The position numbers and the translations under genes were made by a program. Below the pieces are notes generated by a model. The model worked only from the letters and a program-made list of their open reading frames with translations, had not been told where the DNA came from and searched no databases. Positions 35,545 through 45,079 of a DNA stretch of 64,000 nt are shown here, one piece after another. Position 1 is the stretch's first letter; every line of letters begins with the position of its first letter. Origin of the DNA: JAWSVE01 sp050633885 (GTDB lineage: Bacteria; Pseudomonadota; Gammaproteobacteria; Pseudomonadales; Cellvibrionaceae); contig JBOEHK010000005.1 in assembly GCA_050633885.1 (NCBI GenBank), positions 62,001 through 126,000 on the forward strand, in the 5' to 3' direction.

Positions 35545-36360
35545 TTATGACTCCAGCCAAATCAAACTCGCCATTCGCCCAGTCACTCCGTCACGTCGGT
35601 AGGAATAAAAATGTTCCGCTTCAGCAAAGCTGCAATGATCACCGCCTGAAATATTCATCACTCCCATCTCAGTCAATTGGGCTCGAGCAACAGCAATCAT
35701 ATCTAAATAATATTTAGACGCACTACTCTCTTCTGGAAGTTTAGACTCACCGATAGAAAGCACTGAAAACTTTTCTCGCTTTAAAGAAACTGTCAGCTCC
35801 AAAGCACTTATCACGTCCTCTCCCACTTCGTAATGATCACGACCGATTCCCGGCCCTAAAAAAACCATCAAATCATCCGCTTCATTATTTTTAAACGCCA
35901 AAACTGCTTTTTTCAAAATACCATTTGCCAAACCGCGCCAACCAGCATGAATAGCGGCGACCTGAGTTCCCTGTTTATTACAAAAAAGTACAGGTAAACA
36001 ATCTGCCGTCATGATGGCACATACCAATTTATTTGAAGAAGATATAACGCCATCAGCTTCAACGATCAAATCATTGGCAAACTCAGTAAAATAATTATTT
36101 TCTGTCACAATACGATCACTATGCACTTGGTTTAACCAAGCAATAGAAGCATCAAGATGAAGCAGCGCCGACAAATTCTCTCTATTTTTTTCTACAGCGT
36201 TTTTATCATCGCCCACATGAAGCGCCAAATTATTTGAGTAAAACGGCGCAGCGCTACCCCCCCCTGAGCGATAGGTAACAAATGCTCGGACGCTGGCTGG
36301 CGGCTTTCCATCACTGGTTTGCCAAACAGGCTGAAAACCCATCGCGTTTTTATTCATCAA
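35545..36360 (-). CDS. pgeF: Peptidoglycan editing factor (laccase-domain protein)
   Basis: 271 residues of the DUF152/YfiH family. The metal-site blocks are T-A-D-C-L-P-V-L-F (Cys ligand), A-A-I-H-A-G-W-R-G-L (His ligand), and near the C terminus a second His region, followed by F-Y-S-Y-R-R-D-G-V-T-G-R-M. E. coli PgeF removes wrongly incorporated L-Ser from peptidoglycan precursors; related proteins act on purine nucleosides. It lies 35 bp after rluD in the conserved rluD-pgeF-clpB order. Confidence 0.92.
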   Translation of the reverse strand: MMNKNAMGFQPVWQTSDGKPPASVRAFVTYRSGGGSAAPFYSNNLALHVGDDKNAVEKNRENLSALLHLDASIAWLNQVHSDRIVTENNYFTEFANDLIVEADGVISSSNKLVCAIMTADCLPVLFCNKQGTQVAAIHAGWRGLANGILKKAVLAFKNNEADDLMVFLGPGIGRDHYEVGEDVISALELTVSLKREKFSVLSIGESKLPEESSASKYYLDMIAVARAQLTEMGVMNISGGDHCSFAEAEHFYSYRRDGVTGRMASLIWLES

Positions 36361-36395
36361 TTACCTTGATTGGTGAAACACCACTCTTAGACATC

Positions 36396-37466
36396 TTATT
36401 CCCCTAGCGCGAACAAGAGTTCTTCAATATCTCTTGGTAACGGAATCTCCCAACTTACCTCATCATCCGTTACTGGATGTTTCAACGTTAATCGCCTTGC
36501 GTGCAATGCTTGACGCGGAAAGTCTTTAACGGCCTGACTCGCCGACACGTCCATATCTTTTGGAAACCGTTGTCGCTTTCCATAAGTTTGATCACCCACT
36601 ATCGGATGACCGATATGTGTTAAATGAACACGTATTTGATGCGTACGTCCGGACGCTAGTTTTAATTGCACTAACGAATGGTGTGAAAAGCGGCGCTTAA
36701 CTTCATAATGAGTAATCGCCTCTTTTCCATTATTTTTTTTCACCCTCTCTAAATATTCATCAGGAATATTATGTTTAGTGGAAGGATGATGGATGGTTTT
36801 ATTTTCGATGACCGCCATTTTTTGACGCTGTATTAGGTGACGGCCGATCGGCTCGTCAATCGTCCCTTGCGCAGGCACTCGTCCCCAAGCAACAGCAATA
36901 TATTCTCGCCCCATTGCTCTTGCTTGCAATTGAGAAACAAGAGACTGGTGCGCTTTTAAGGTTCTAGCAACCACCAATAAACCCGTCGTATCTTTATCGA
37001 GTCGATGGACAATACCCGCTCTTGGAAGGTCTACTAATTCCGGATAAGCATGCAGTAAACCATTGAGTAATGTGCCGGATGGATTTCCTGCTGCCGGATG
37101 AACTACCATTCCCATCGGCTTGTTTATGACAATAATTTGTTCATCGTCATAGATCACATCTAATGGAATATCTTCTGCGACCCAATCGCCTTGGGGCTCT
37201 GTGACAACCGTTAAAGCTAGCTCCTCTCCTCCGGCTAATTTGTTTTTTGACTTACCAGAACTGCCATTCACTAACAGATCGCCACTTTTAATCCACTCCT
37301 GAATCCTCGCGCGAGAAAAATCAGGAAACAATGCCGCTGCCGCTTGGTCCAACCTTTGCCCTAGGTATTCGTGCGGTACTTTAAGCACTCGCCTATCGAC
37401 TTGAGCATCATCAGATTCCTCAGTGGCTTGAAGGTCGGGGTTGGTTGGCAAAGGTATTTTAGACAT
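36396..37466 (-). CDS. rluD: 23S rRNA pseudouridine synthase D
   Basis: 356 residues. An N-terminal S4 RNA-binding domain (about 35-90, R-L-D-Q-A-A-A-A-L-F-P, then W-I-K-S-G-D-L-L-V-N-G) is followed by the RluA-family catalytic domain with G-I-V-H-R-L-D-K-D-T-T-G-L (catalytic Asp) and G-R-T-H-Q-I-R-V-H. RluD modifies helix 69 of 23S rRNA at three uridines. It is divergent from bamD and upstream of pgeF, the usual gammaproteobacterial order. An internal loop of about 25 residues (near 215-240, I-H-H-P-S-T-K) is longer than I expect. Confidence 0.95.
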   Translation of the reverse strand: MSKIPLPTNPDLQATEESDDAQVDRRVLKVPHEYLGQRLDQAAAALFPDFSRARIQEWIKSGDLLVNGSSGKSKNKLAGGEELALTVVTEPQGDWVAEDIPLDVIYDDEQIIVINKPMGMVVHPAAGNPSGTLLNGLLHAYPELVDLPRAGIVHRLDKDTTGLLVVARTLKAHQSLVSQLQARAMGREYIAVAWGRVPAQGTIDEPIGRHLIQRQKMAVIENKTIHHPSTKHNIPDEYLERVKKNNGKEAITHYEVKRRFSHHSLVQLKLASGRTHQIRVHLTHIGHPIVGDQTYGKRQRFPKDMDVSASQAVKDFPRQALHARRLTLKHPVTDDEVSWEIPLPRDIEELLFALGE

Positions 37467-37752
37467 AGCTATTACAATTACTCTTTCAATTCAATTAGTT
37501 AGCGTAAAGAAGAAAACAATAAAAATTCAATTTTACACGCTTTGCTCCAAATAACCTGTAAATCCGCCAAAAGCTTTAATTTTAGAATTATGAGTACAAA
37601 ACGATAAAGGCAATACCTCCACTATTCATCACCACACAACGATCTGACATTAAGACCCGCTACTTGCAAACGAAAGTGCATTGGAGTGAATCCTATGGAA
37701 TAATGCTTAGCTGTTTTGTTTTATGGTCTGGGGCCACTGGCCAAAATGACAA

Positions 37753-37783
37753 TTGACAATTGAATAGCCACCAAAACTACACT
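37753..37783 (+). promoter_or_regulatory. Candidate bamD promoter
   Basis: TTGACA at 37753-37758 and TACACT at 37778-37783, with a long 19-nt spacer. A start near 37790 would exclude the TTG at 37789 as start codon and supports the ATG at 37819. The rest of the 352-bp rluD-bamD gap has a GGCCACTGGCC palindrome at 37732-37742 and no other clear signal. Confidence 0.35.
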
Positions 37784-37818
37784 AAAGATTGCCGCAAACT
37801 GATAGAGCCTTAATACTT

Positions 37819-38754
37819 ATGTATCAATCACTACTCTTGCTCAACCAACGAGTCATCCGCTTTTCTTTTCTTGGATTGTGCTTAATCACTTTATTAAGCG
37901 CTTGCGCCACACAAGAAGAAAAAGATGCAAATCGGGCCGAAAGGATCAGAGAAACAGAAAGACAGCTCTACGAAACTGCAGAAAGACAAATTCGTTCTCA
38001 GCAGTGGGAGTCGGCCATTAAAAATTTACAACTTCTTGAAGAGAATTTTCCTTTTGGCGCGTACGCGGAACAGGCTCAGCTAGAATTGATTCATGCGCAT
38101 TACCGCAATTATGACTTTGATGCAGCCATTGCCAATGCCGATCGATTTATTCGACTCCATCCAAGACATAGAAATGTTGATTACGCCTATTACTTAAAGG
38201 GCTTATCTTCATTCTCGATTGGCGGCGGCTTATTCGACCGCTTTGCCGCTACTGATCCGAGCAAACGAGACGTAGGTGCCGCAAGAGAATCTTTTGCTCA
38301 ATTTAGCCAACTATTGACCCTTTTCCCGGAAAGCCAATATGTTCCTGATGCTGAAAAACGAATGATTTATTTACGCAATTTGTTAGCTCGCTATCAAATT
38401 CATGTCGCTAATTATTATTTTAAGCGTGGCGCCTATATTGCCGCTGTTGGCCGAGGACGCTATGTTTTAGAAAACTTTCAACAAACACCGGCTGTGCCCG
38501 ATGCGCTTGCAGTACTCATTCAAGGCTATCGACTGCTAGAGATGGAAGATTTAATGAACGACTCACTCATGATTCTAAAAAAGAATTATCCTCAGCACCC
38601 TTCGCTAAAAAAGAATGGGGAGTTTGATTTTAAATTTAGTTCTCTCGAAGATCGCTCATGGTTTAACAAGCTCACTTTTGGACTCTTTGACAAACAAGAT
38701 CCTGGCGGTTTTGATTCTCGAGAAATATTTGATCCTCAATTTCAAGCCAACTAA
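37819..38754 (+). CDS. bamD: Outer membrane assembly lipoprotein BamD
   Basis: 311 residues from the ATG at 37819; the upstream TTG at 37789 would add an unusual N terminus. A lipoprotein signal ends at the lipobox L-S-A-C (Cys29), followed by A-T-Q-E-E-K. The mature protein has about five TPR-type helical hairpins, including Q-W-E-S-A-I-K-N-L-Q-L-L-E and F-P-F-G-A-Y-A-E-Q-A-Q-L-E. It is anchored in the inner leaflet of the outer membrane and works with BamA to insert beta-barrels. The tail after residue 250 is a little longer than in E. coli BamD. It ends at a bidirectional terminator shared with nadE. Confidence 0.95.
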   Translation: MYQSLLLLNQRVIRFSFLGLCLITLLSACATQEEKDANRAERIRETERQLYETAERQIRSQQWESAIKNLQLLEENFPFGAYAEQAQLELIHAHYRNYDFDAAIANADRFIRLHPRHRNVDYAYYLKGLSSFSIGGGLFDRFAATDPSKRDVGAARESFAQFSQLLTLFPESQYVPDAEKRMIYLRNLLARYQIHVANYYFKRGAYIAAVGRGRYVLENFQQTPAVPDALAVLIQGYRLLEMEDLMNDSLMILKKNYPQHPSLKKNGEFDFKFSSLEDRSWFNKLTFGLFDKQDPGGFDSREIFDPQFQAN

Positions 38755-38791
38755 ATAAAAGGCAGCCACTGATCAACCAAGCTTCCAATAC

Positions 38792-38842
38792 AAAAAACGC
38801 TGTATCCTTAACTTTATTTGTTAGAGCTACAGTGCTTTTTTT
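38792..38842. terminator. Bidirectional terminator between bamD and nadE
   Basis: CGCTGTA (38798-38804) pairs with TACAGTG (38828-38834), one G-T pair, across a 23-nt loop. The plus strand has a run of seven T after it, and the minus strand reads TACAGCG then TTTTTT. It therefore serves bamD (plus) and nadE (minus), which converge here. Confidence 0.7.
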
Positions 38843-38873
38843 ACGTTACTGCCTAGCATTAACTAAGCCGCCA

Positions 38874-40520
38874 TTAATGACCAATTTTCCACCCTGATGT
38901 GATTGGGTATCGCCTATCGCGACCAAAACCTCGTTTAGTTATTCTTGGCCCAACAGCCGCTTGTCTACGCTTGTATTCATTCATATCCACTAAACGCAAC
39001 ACAAGCTCCACATCTTCCCTCGAGAAACCACTAGCGATGATATCTTCACCACTTTTATCCTCCTCGATATAAGCTGCTAGAATTTGATCCAAAATGGGGT
39101 AAGCTGGCAAGCTATCTTCATCTTTTTGGTCGGGCGCCAACTCGGCAGAAGGCGGGCGATCAATCACTCTCTGAGGAATGACATAACCTAACGTATTTCG
39201 GTATTCGGCTAACTCAAATACAAGCGTCTTTGAGACATCTTTCAACACATCAAATCCGCCGGCCATGTCACCATAAAGCGTTGCATAACCGACAGCCATT
39301 TCACTTTTGTTTCCTGTCGTTAAAACTAGCGATCCTTTTTTATTGGATATGGCCATTAAAATATTTCCACGACATCTAGCTTGCAAATTTTCTTCCGTTG
39401 TATCTTTTCCCAAACCGGCAAACTCTTCTTCCAAGGCAACAAGAAAAGCTTCAACCATCGGTTCGATTGAAATCACCTTATAATCAACACCCAAGTAACG
39501 CGCTTCTTCGCCAGCATCTTCAACGCTCATATCAGAGGTATAACGATACGGCATCATGACAGCCTCAACACGATCAGGACCCAACGCGTCTGTCGCGATA
39601 GCCAGCACGAGTGCCGAATCAATGCCTCCAGACAATCCTAAAACAACACCCTTAAAACCATTTTTATTGATGTAGTCTTTCACTCCAATCACAAGCGCCT
39701 GATAAATTCGCTCATGTTTTGAAGGAATGGGCGCTTGGGTGGTAGAGTTCATACTGATTAACCTTGAAGAATCGCCACCTCCATTTGAAAACGTTAACTT
39801 CACAGGATATAAATTTTCTTCAAACAAAGGGGCCCGAGATTGTATTTTTCCCTGAGAATCGATCGCCATTGACCCACCATCAAAAACCAATTCATCTTGA
39901 CCACCCAATTGATTAACATAAATAAAAGCAAGACCAGACTCTTCATTACGAGCGAACAAAACCTCTGGGCGAACATTCACTTTATTCAATTCAAATGGGG
40001 AGGCATTTAAAACTAACGCTAATTTAGCACCCTTTTCTTTTGCTTTTTTACACGGCTCTGTTTTCCAAACATCCTCACAAATCAGTAATGCTGTTGGAAC
40101 GCCATGAATATCAATGACGCAGGTATCTTCACCAGAAGTAAAATAGCGTTTATCATCAAATACCTGATAATTAGGCAAGCACTGTTTATGCGCCTCTGCA
40201 ATTAACTCACCATTTTGAATGACGCCTGCTGCATTATAAACTCGACCAGCAATAAGACGGGGGTAGCCTACAACGACAATCGCTTTTAGATTTGCGTTCA
40301 AAATCGATTGCAGCCCCGACTCTATTCGAAGCCCGACACTATCGCGCAGCAACAAATCTTCTGGCGGGTACGCCATCAATGTTAGCTCAGGAAAAACGAC
40401 GACATCAGCATTATGTTCTTTCTCAGCGCGACGGGTAGATTCAATGACTTTTTCTGTATTACCTGGAATATCACCCACCAACGGATTAATCTGCGCCATG
40501 ACTACTACAAAATTAGACAT
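38874..40520 (-). CDS. nadE: Glutamine-dependent NAD+ synthetase
   Basis: 548 residues with two fused domains. The N-terminal nitrilase-fold glutaminase (1-260) has the Glu/Lys/Cys triad: F-P-E-L-T-L, A-H-K-Q-C-L-P-N-Y and L-L-I-C-E-D-V-W. The C-terminal synthetase has the ATP pyrophosphatase P-loop L-S-G-G-I-D-S-A-L near residue 295. Ammonia released from glutamine is channelled to deamido-NAD+. In P. aeruginosa this gene is not between bamD and pilS, so its place here is a local rearrangement or insertion relative to that order (from memory). Confidence 0.96.
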   Translation of the reverse strand: MSNFVVVMAQINPLVGDIPGNTEKVIESTRRAEKEHNADVVVFPELTLMAYPPEDLLLRDSVGLRIESGLQSILNANLKAIVVVGYPRLIAGRVYNAAGVIQNGELIAEAHKQCLPNYQVFDDKRYFTSGEDTCVIDIHGVPTALLICEDVWKTEPCKKAKEKGAKLALVLNASPFELNKVNVRPEVLFARNEESGLAFIYVNQLGGQDELVFDGGSMAIDSQGKIQSRAPLFEENLYPVKLTFSNGGGDSSRLISMNSTTQAPIPSKHERIYQALVIGVKDYINKNGFKGVVLGLSGGIDSALVLAIATDALGPDRVEAVMMPYRYTSDMSVEDAGEEARYLGVDYKVISIEPMVEAFLVALEEEFAGLGKDTTEENLQARCRGNILMAISNKKGSLVLTTGNKSEMAVGYATLYGDMAGGFDVLKDVSKTLVFELAEYRNTLGYVIPQRVIDRPPSAELAPDQKDEDSLPAYPILDQILAAYIEEDKSGEDIIASGFSREDVELVLRLVDMNEYKRRQAAVGPRITKRGFGRDRRYPITSGWKIGH

Positions 40521-40777
40521 CTAACGTGCCACCTCTATCATTTATGATTTCAACCATGTGTTAATTTTTATCTCAGGTTTATTCTTATAAAGTCGATTAA
40601 TTAACTTTATCTTATTAATTTGAGTAATCGAGCCATTATACAGAACGTAAGAAAACTTAGACAAAGGTAATCCGATTTAACTTCGTCTATAATTCATGGC
40701 AATCACTCAATAATGCGTCTGTGCACAACATTACAAGCAGATAAAAAATACCTACTCACACATAGACAGGTAGACCC

Positions 40778-42397
40778 TTGCCTTCCAATCAAAAAGCAAC
40801 AAGCCAACCGCCACAAAATTCTGATATTGAATACGTCATCGATAGCGATTATCAGTTACTTCGTATCTATGCGTACTACCGAACATTACTCAGCTGCATT
40901 GTTCTGCTTTTGTTCACCGCGAAGCTTGCTGTCAATTACTTAGGCTCAGAATTACCTACCCTATTCTTCTACACCGCGTGGGCCTATGCTATTTCCAACG
41001 TAATCACGTTATTTCTATTGTGGCGAAAGCAATTTTTTCCAGACAAGCGACAAATTGTTCTATTACTCTTTATAGATATATCCGCTATTACCTTACTGAT
41101 GCATGCCAGTGCCGGCATGGATATTGGTTATCTCATCCTTGTTTGCATAGCAGCCGGCACCATCTTTCTCCCTCGGCATATTAATTTAGCGCTCGCTGGT
41201 TTTGCTACAATTTTAGTATTAACAGAGGGAGTCTTCAGTGAACTTTTGGGGGTTGATGGCAATCGCTCCGTATTTGCTGCTGGAGTTTTTGGAATTCTGA
41301 TCTTTGCCACCGCTCTTGCATTCAGCATCTTAAGTGAACGAATACGAAAGTCCAACGAAGAAGCTCAAGAACAAGCTAAGCATGCTGCGTACTTACAAAA
41401 ACTATCTCAATTAATTTTAGAAAGAATGAGAACAGGCATTCTAGTCGTCAATTCTCAGGGAGAAATCGTTCTTGCCAATCGTGCTGCAAAAACTTTTTTA
41501 TCTTTAATACATCGAACTCCAACACATTTAAAAGACATCACCTCCATTTATGAACAACTACAACTATGGAATGCCTACCCGCATACTCGCTCACCCCACT
41601 TTAAAACACATAATGATGGTCCAGAATTAAAAATTAGCTTTGCTAAAATGGACGCTTATGATCAATCAGACACATTAATATTTATAGAAGATAATAGAAA
41701 ACTCTCTCAAGAAGCGCAGCAACTTAAATTAGCCTCTTTGGGCAGGCTAACAGCCAGCATTGCTCATGAAGTGAGAAATCCACTTGGAGCGATTAGTCAT
41801 GCGGCTCAATTACTGTCAGAATCCCCGAACCTATCTAAACCAGACGCTAGGTTAAGTGAAATCATCCAGAATCACTCTAAACGAGTGAACCACATTATTG
41901 AAAATGTTCTCCAGTTATCGAGTCGAAAAAACTCCATGGCTGAGCTAATAGACCTCTCATCTTGGCTCCCCGAATTTGTGAGAGAATACAAAGAAACAAA
42001 ACACGCTAACATTCACCTGAACGTTCATAATAAATCCATTCAAAGCCGAATAGATACCAGCCAACTTCATCAAGTGCTAACGAACCTTTGTGATAACGGC
42101 TTACGTTACAGCAAAGAGAATACTGGTAAAGAAATCGTTACCGTAGAAGCGGCTATTGATCTAGAAAGCGAACTTCCCTATATTGAAGTCATCGATGATG
42201 GTATTGGAGTTGCAGAAGGGGATATCGAACAAATCTTCGAACCTTTTTTCACCACTGAATCGGCTGGTTCGGGATTAGGACTCTATATCTCGCGCGAGCT
42301 CTGCGAAGGAAATCAAGCCAGCTTAGATTACAAAAGAACTGTTGACGGAAAAAGTGCTTTTAGAATTACACTGGCACACCCAGAAAGAATTTTTTAG
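40778..42397 (+). CDS. pilS: Sensor histidine kinase PilS
   Basis: 539 residues from a TTG start at 40778; AGG at 40768-40770 is a plausible ribosome-binding site and no ATG fits. Six hydrophobic helices occupy about residues 30-190, followed by a PAS-type region (about 210-315). HisKA has His330 in S-I-A-H-E-V-R-N-P-L, and the HATPase has N-L-C-D-N-G-L-R-Y, D-D-G-I-G-V and G-S-G-L-G-L-Y-I. This is the PilS layout: an inner-membrane kinase that senses pilin level and phosphorylates PilR. It lies directly upstream of pilR, as in P. aeruginosa. Confidence 0.92.
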   Translation: MPSNQKATSQPPQNSDIEYVIDSDYQLLRIYAYYRTLLSCIVLLLFTAKLAVNYLGSELPTLFFYTAWAYAISNVITLFLLWRKQFFPDKRQIVLLLFIDISAITLLMHASAGMDIGYLILVCIAAGTIFLPRHINLALAGFATILVLTEGVFSELLGVDGNRSVFAAGVFGILIFATALAFSILSERIRKSNEEAQEQAKHAAYLQKLSQLILERMRTGILVVNSQGEIVLANRAAKTFLSLIHRTPTHLKDITSIYEQLQLWNAYPHTRSPHFKTHNDGPELKISFAKMDAYDQSDTLIFIEDNRKLSQEAQQLKLASLGRLTASIAHEVRNPLGAISHAAQLLSESPNLSKPDARLSEIIQNHSKRVNHIIENVLQLSSRKNSMAELIDLSSWLPEFVREYKETKHANIHLNVHNKSIQSRIDTSQLHQVLTNLCDNGLRYSKENTGKEIVTVEAAIDLESELPYIEVIDDGIGVAEGDIEQIFEPFFTTESAGSGLGLYISRELCEGNQASLDYKRTVDGKSAFRITLAHPERIF

Positions 42398-42522
42398 ATT
42401 TATTGCATACAATTAATGTGATTTTTTAATTCACTCTTCAGTTTGAAAAATTTTAAGCACAATTCGACAGAACAGTAATAATACAGAGCCGTAATAATAA
42501 AACAGCAACAATAAAGAGCCTT

Positions 42523-43899
42523 ATGACTAATTCACTTGCACTGGTTATTGATGACGAACCCGACATTCGCGAACTTTTGGAGATCACCTTAGGCAGGATG
42601 GGTGTAGATACTGATTGTGCTTCTGACCTCAATCAAGCAAGTGCAATGATTTCTGAAAAAGCATACGACCTTTGCCTAACTGACATGCACCTACCAGATG
42701 GTAATGGAATAGATTTTGTCAAAAAAATTCAAAAAGAATTTTCCCATATTCCCATTGCTGTAATAACTGCTCATGGAAACATGGATACCGCCATCGAAGC
42801 CATGAAAGCTGGCGCTTTCGACTTTATATCAAAACCTGTGGAGCTAGAAGACCTAAGAAAAATCACCTCAGCTGCACTCAGGCTAAAATCAAATGGCAAC
42901 GCAAACCCTAATGAAGAACATGACATCAATAGCCCCACATTATTAGGTAATGCCGAAAGCTTTAATATCGTTAGAAAGAAAATAACCAAACTCGCTCGCA
43001 GCCAAGCCCCCGTCTACATCAGCGGAGAATCTGGTACCGGTAAAGAATTAGTCGCACGAGCTATTCACGAACAAGGGCCGAGAAGCTCTGAGCCATTTAT
43101 TCCGGTAAACTGCGGAGCCATTCCTAGCGAGTTAATGGAAAGTGAATTCTTTGGACACAAAAAAGGAAGTTTTACCGGCGCAACCGGTGACAAACAAGGA
43201 CTTTTTCAGGCCGCACACGGTGGCACATTATTTCTAGATGAAGTGGCCGACCTCCCCTTAGATATGCAAGTTAAATTACTCAGAGCCATTCAAGAAAAAG
43301 CCGTTCGGCCTGTCGGCGGACAACAAGAAGACCGAATTGACGTACGAATCCTTAGCGCCACACACAAAGATTTAAATAAAGAAATTCAAGAGAACAGGTT
43401 TCGAAATGATTTATTTTATCGCATCAATGTTATTCAGCTGGACCTACCGCCATTACGGGACAGAAAAGATGATATCGCCGTTCTCTCAAAACATTTCTTA
43501 TCTCGCTTTGCAAAAGAGTTAGATCTAGAAACAGCTGATCTTTCAAAAGAGGGTTTGAAAGCACTGAAAGAATACCCTTTTCCCGGCAACATTCGGGAGC
43601 TAGAAAATATTTTAGAACGAGCCTACACACTCTGCGATAACGACTTGATAGGCGAAGAAGATTTACATCTTCCTAATCAAGATCAAAACGACCCCACATC
43701 CCACATCAACAGCGTAAATAAAAGCCCTCTGCATGGATCTTTAGATGACTATCTTGAAGACATCGAGCGAGATGTTATTACCAAAGCCCTCGATGAAACT
43801 CGCTGGAATCGCACAGCCGCCGCAAAAAAATTAGGAGTGAGTTTTAGATCACTCCGATATCGCCTCAAAAAATTGGGGCTGGACTCTGAAGACGATTAA
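42523..43899 (+). CDS. pilR: Sigma-54-dependent response regulator PilR
   Basis: 458 residues in the NtrC layout. Receiver 1-120 with Asp54 (L-T-D-M-H-L-P-D-G-N-G). AAA+ domain about 142-370 with Walker A G-E-S-G-T-G-K-E, the sigma-54 contact loop as G-S-F-T-G-A, and Walker B F-L-D-E-V-A-D-L. C-terminal Fis-type helix-turn-helix about 420-455 (W-N-R-T-A-A-A-K-K-L-G-V-S). PilR activates RpoN-dependent pilA. The pilA gene is not in this window. Confidence 0.95.
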   Translation: MTNSLALVIDDEPDIRELLEITLGRMGVDTDCASDLNQASAMISEKAYDLCLTDMHLPDGNGIDFVKKIQKEFSHIPIAVITAHGNMDTAIEAMKAGAFDFISKPVELEDLRKITSAALRLKSNGNANPNEEHDINSPTLLGNAESFNIVRKKITKLARSQAPVYISGESGTGKELVARAIHEQGPRSSEPFIPVNCGAIPSELMESEFFGHKKGSFTGATGDKQGLFQAAHGGTLFLDEVADLPLDMQVKLLRAIQEKAVRPVGGQQEDRIDVRILSATHKDLNKEIQENRFRNDLFYRINVIQLDLPPLRDRKDDIAVLSKHFLSRFAKELDLETADLSKEGLKALKEYPFPGNIRELENILERAYTLCDNDLIGEEDLHLPNQDQNDPTSHINSVNKSPLHGSLDDYLEDIERDVITKALDETRWNRTAAAKKLGVSFRSLRYRLKKLGLDSEDD

Positions 43900-44081
43900 T
43901 ATTCACAACCAAACAATATCCCCTCTTTTAGTGCCTATCGTTGACCACCAACTCTTAGCAACTCGCAGATATTTCGCACAAAAAATCGATAAATTATCGC
44001 CTCTCAATTGATAGTCTAAAGTAATAAACTCTACTCGACTCGTAACACTTTATTTTAAAAACCAATAGCAAGGAGTGCTTC

Positions 44082-44639
44082 ATGGTTTATATCAAAGGCT
44101 TTACCCTCATTGATCTTCTTATCACACTGAGTATTTCTGCCATAATCTTTGGTGTTGGGATTCCATCTTTTGACAACTTAATACAAAAAAATCAAACGAG
44201 CTCAACCATTAACCAACTTGCTAGAACGTTGAATTACGCACGAACACTCTCTGTCACTTCCAGCAAAGTTGTAACAATTTGCCCTCAATTGGAAGGAAGC
44301 TGTGGAAAAGATTGGAGCGCAGGGGTTTTAATTTTTATAGACGAAAATAACAATGGAAAGCTAGACGCATCTGAGCAAATTGATAGGCAAGCGCTTTTAA
44401 ACTTAAATGGAAAGTTAAAATGGGCGGCTTTTGGAAGCCAGCATTATTTAAAATACCGCCCAAGTGGATCTACATTTCAACAAAATGGAAGCTTTACTTA
44501 CTGCCATAAAAACAACGATCCACGTTATGCTCACCAAATCATCATCAACACTGCAGGTAGAATACGCTTTGCCCAAGATTCTGATGGAAATGGAATCCGC
44601 GAAAACACAAAAGGCCACGACTTAAACTGCAACTTTTAA
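44082..44639 (+). CDS. fimT: FimT-like type IV minor pilin / pseudopilin (GspH/FimT family)
   Basis: 185 residues. Six-residue leader M-V-Y-I-K-G then F-T-L-I-D-L-L-I-T-L-S-I: a type III prepilin signal cut by PilD after Gly6. Position +5 is Asp (codon GAT) where almost all pilins have Glu. The hydrophobic helix runs to about residue 30, followed by a GspH/FimT-type beta domain with a late cysteine pair (C-P-Q-L-E-G-S-C). It is first of the minor-pilin group after pilSR, in the fimT position of P. aeruginosa. GGAGTG lies 7 nt before the ATG. Confidence 0.85.
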   Translation: MVYIKGFTLIDLLITLSISAIIFGVGIPSFDNLIQKNQTSSTINQLARTLNYARTLSVTSSKVVTICPQLEGSCGKDWSAGVLIFIDENNNGKLDASEQIDRQALLNLNGKLKWAAFGSQHYLKYRPSGSTFQQNGSFTYCHKNNDPRYAHQIIINTAGRIRFAQDSDGNGIRENTKGHDLNCNF

Positions 44640-44767
44640 TACATAAGCGCTAGATAGCTTCAATTATCTAATGATTTCTTCTTAACTGTATTGAGTCAAA
44701 TAAAACCGAATTTTCATTGACACGTCAAAGACAATAACCGTTTGTACCCCATAACACTCACCCTATC

Positions 44768-45001
44768 CTATATAACCAAATGAAGCATTAAACAGGATCT
44801 ATCTTCTGAATTGATAGGCGCAAGTCCTTGAGATATTTGAATTTTTGTAAACTCGGCATTAATTTCTTTATAACTAGAAACAAGATAAAAGAAGAAACAA
44901 CAAACAAAAAGAATCAAAAAAGAGCCAAAAAACCATACTAAAGTGCCAAAAAATGTCAGGTTGTGACGCAGGTCATACAAAAAAGATGATTTTAGCGCCA
45001 A
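44768..45001 (-). CDS. Possible small membrane protein (doubtful)
   Basis: A 77-codon frame with a TTG start and AGGTGG 4-5 nt upstream, inside the 440-bp fimT-fimU gap. Residues 15-42 are a long hydrophobic helix rich in Phe, followed by a polar tail. It faces against the pilus operon. It overlaps a CRP/Vfr-like site and shows no recognised family, so it may be a chance frame in AT-rich DNA. The rest of the 44640-45079 gap holds no other gene I can support. Confidence 0.22.
   Translation of the reverse strand: MALKSSFLYDLRHNLTFFGTLVWFFGSFLILFVCCFFFYLVSSYKEINAEFTKIQISQGLAPINSEDRSCLMLHLVI
44962..44977. promoter_or_regulatory. CRP/Vfr-like binding site upstream of the fimU-pilE operon
   Basis: TGTGA-CGCAGG-TCATA, a match of 9 of 10 conserved bases to the CRP/Vfr half-sites TGTGA-N6-TCACA. 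It lies about 100 bp before the fimU ATG. In P. aeruginosa the homologous operon is controlled by AlgR and Vfr, which makes the site plausible. No strong -35/-10 pair was found between it and the gene. Confidence 0.45.
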
Positions 45002-45079
45002 ATTCCCACCTATCTCCCTAGCTCGCCCTCTTGTCCTCCTTCACTCCAAACTTTAATCAACACGGTATATATTTCGATC

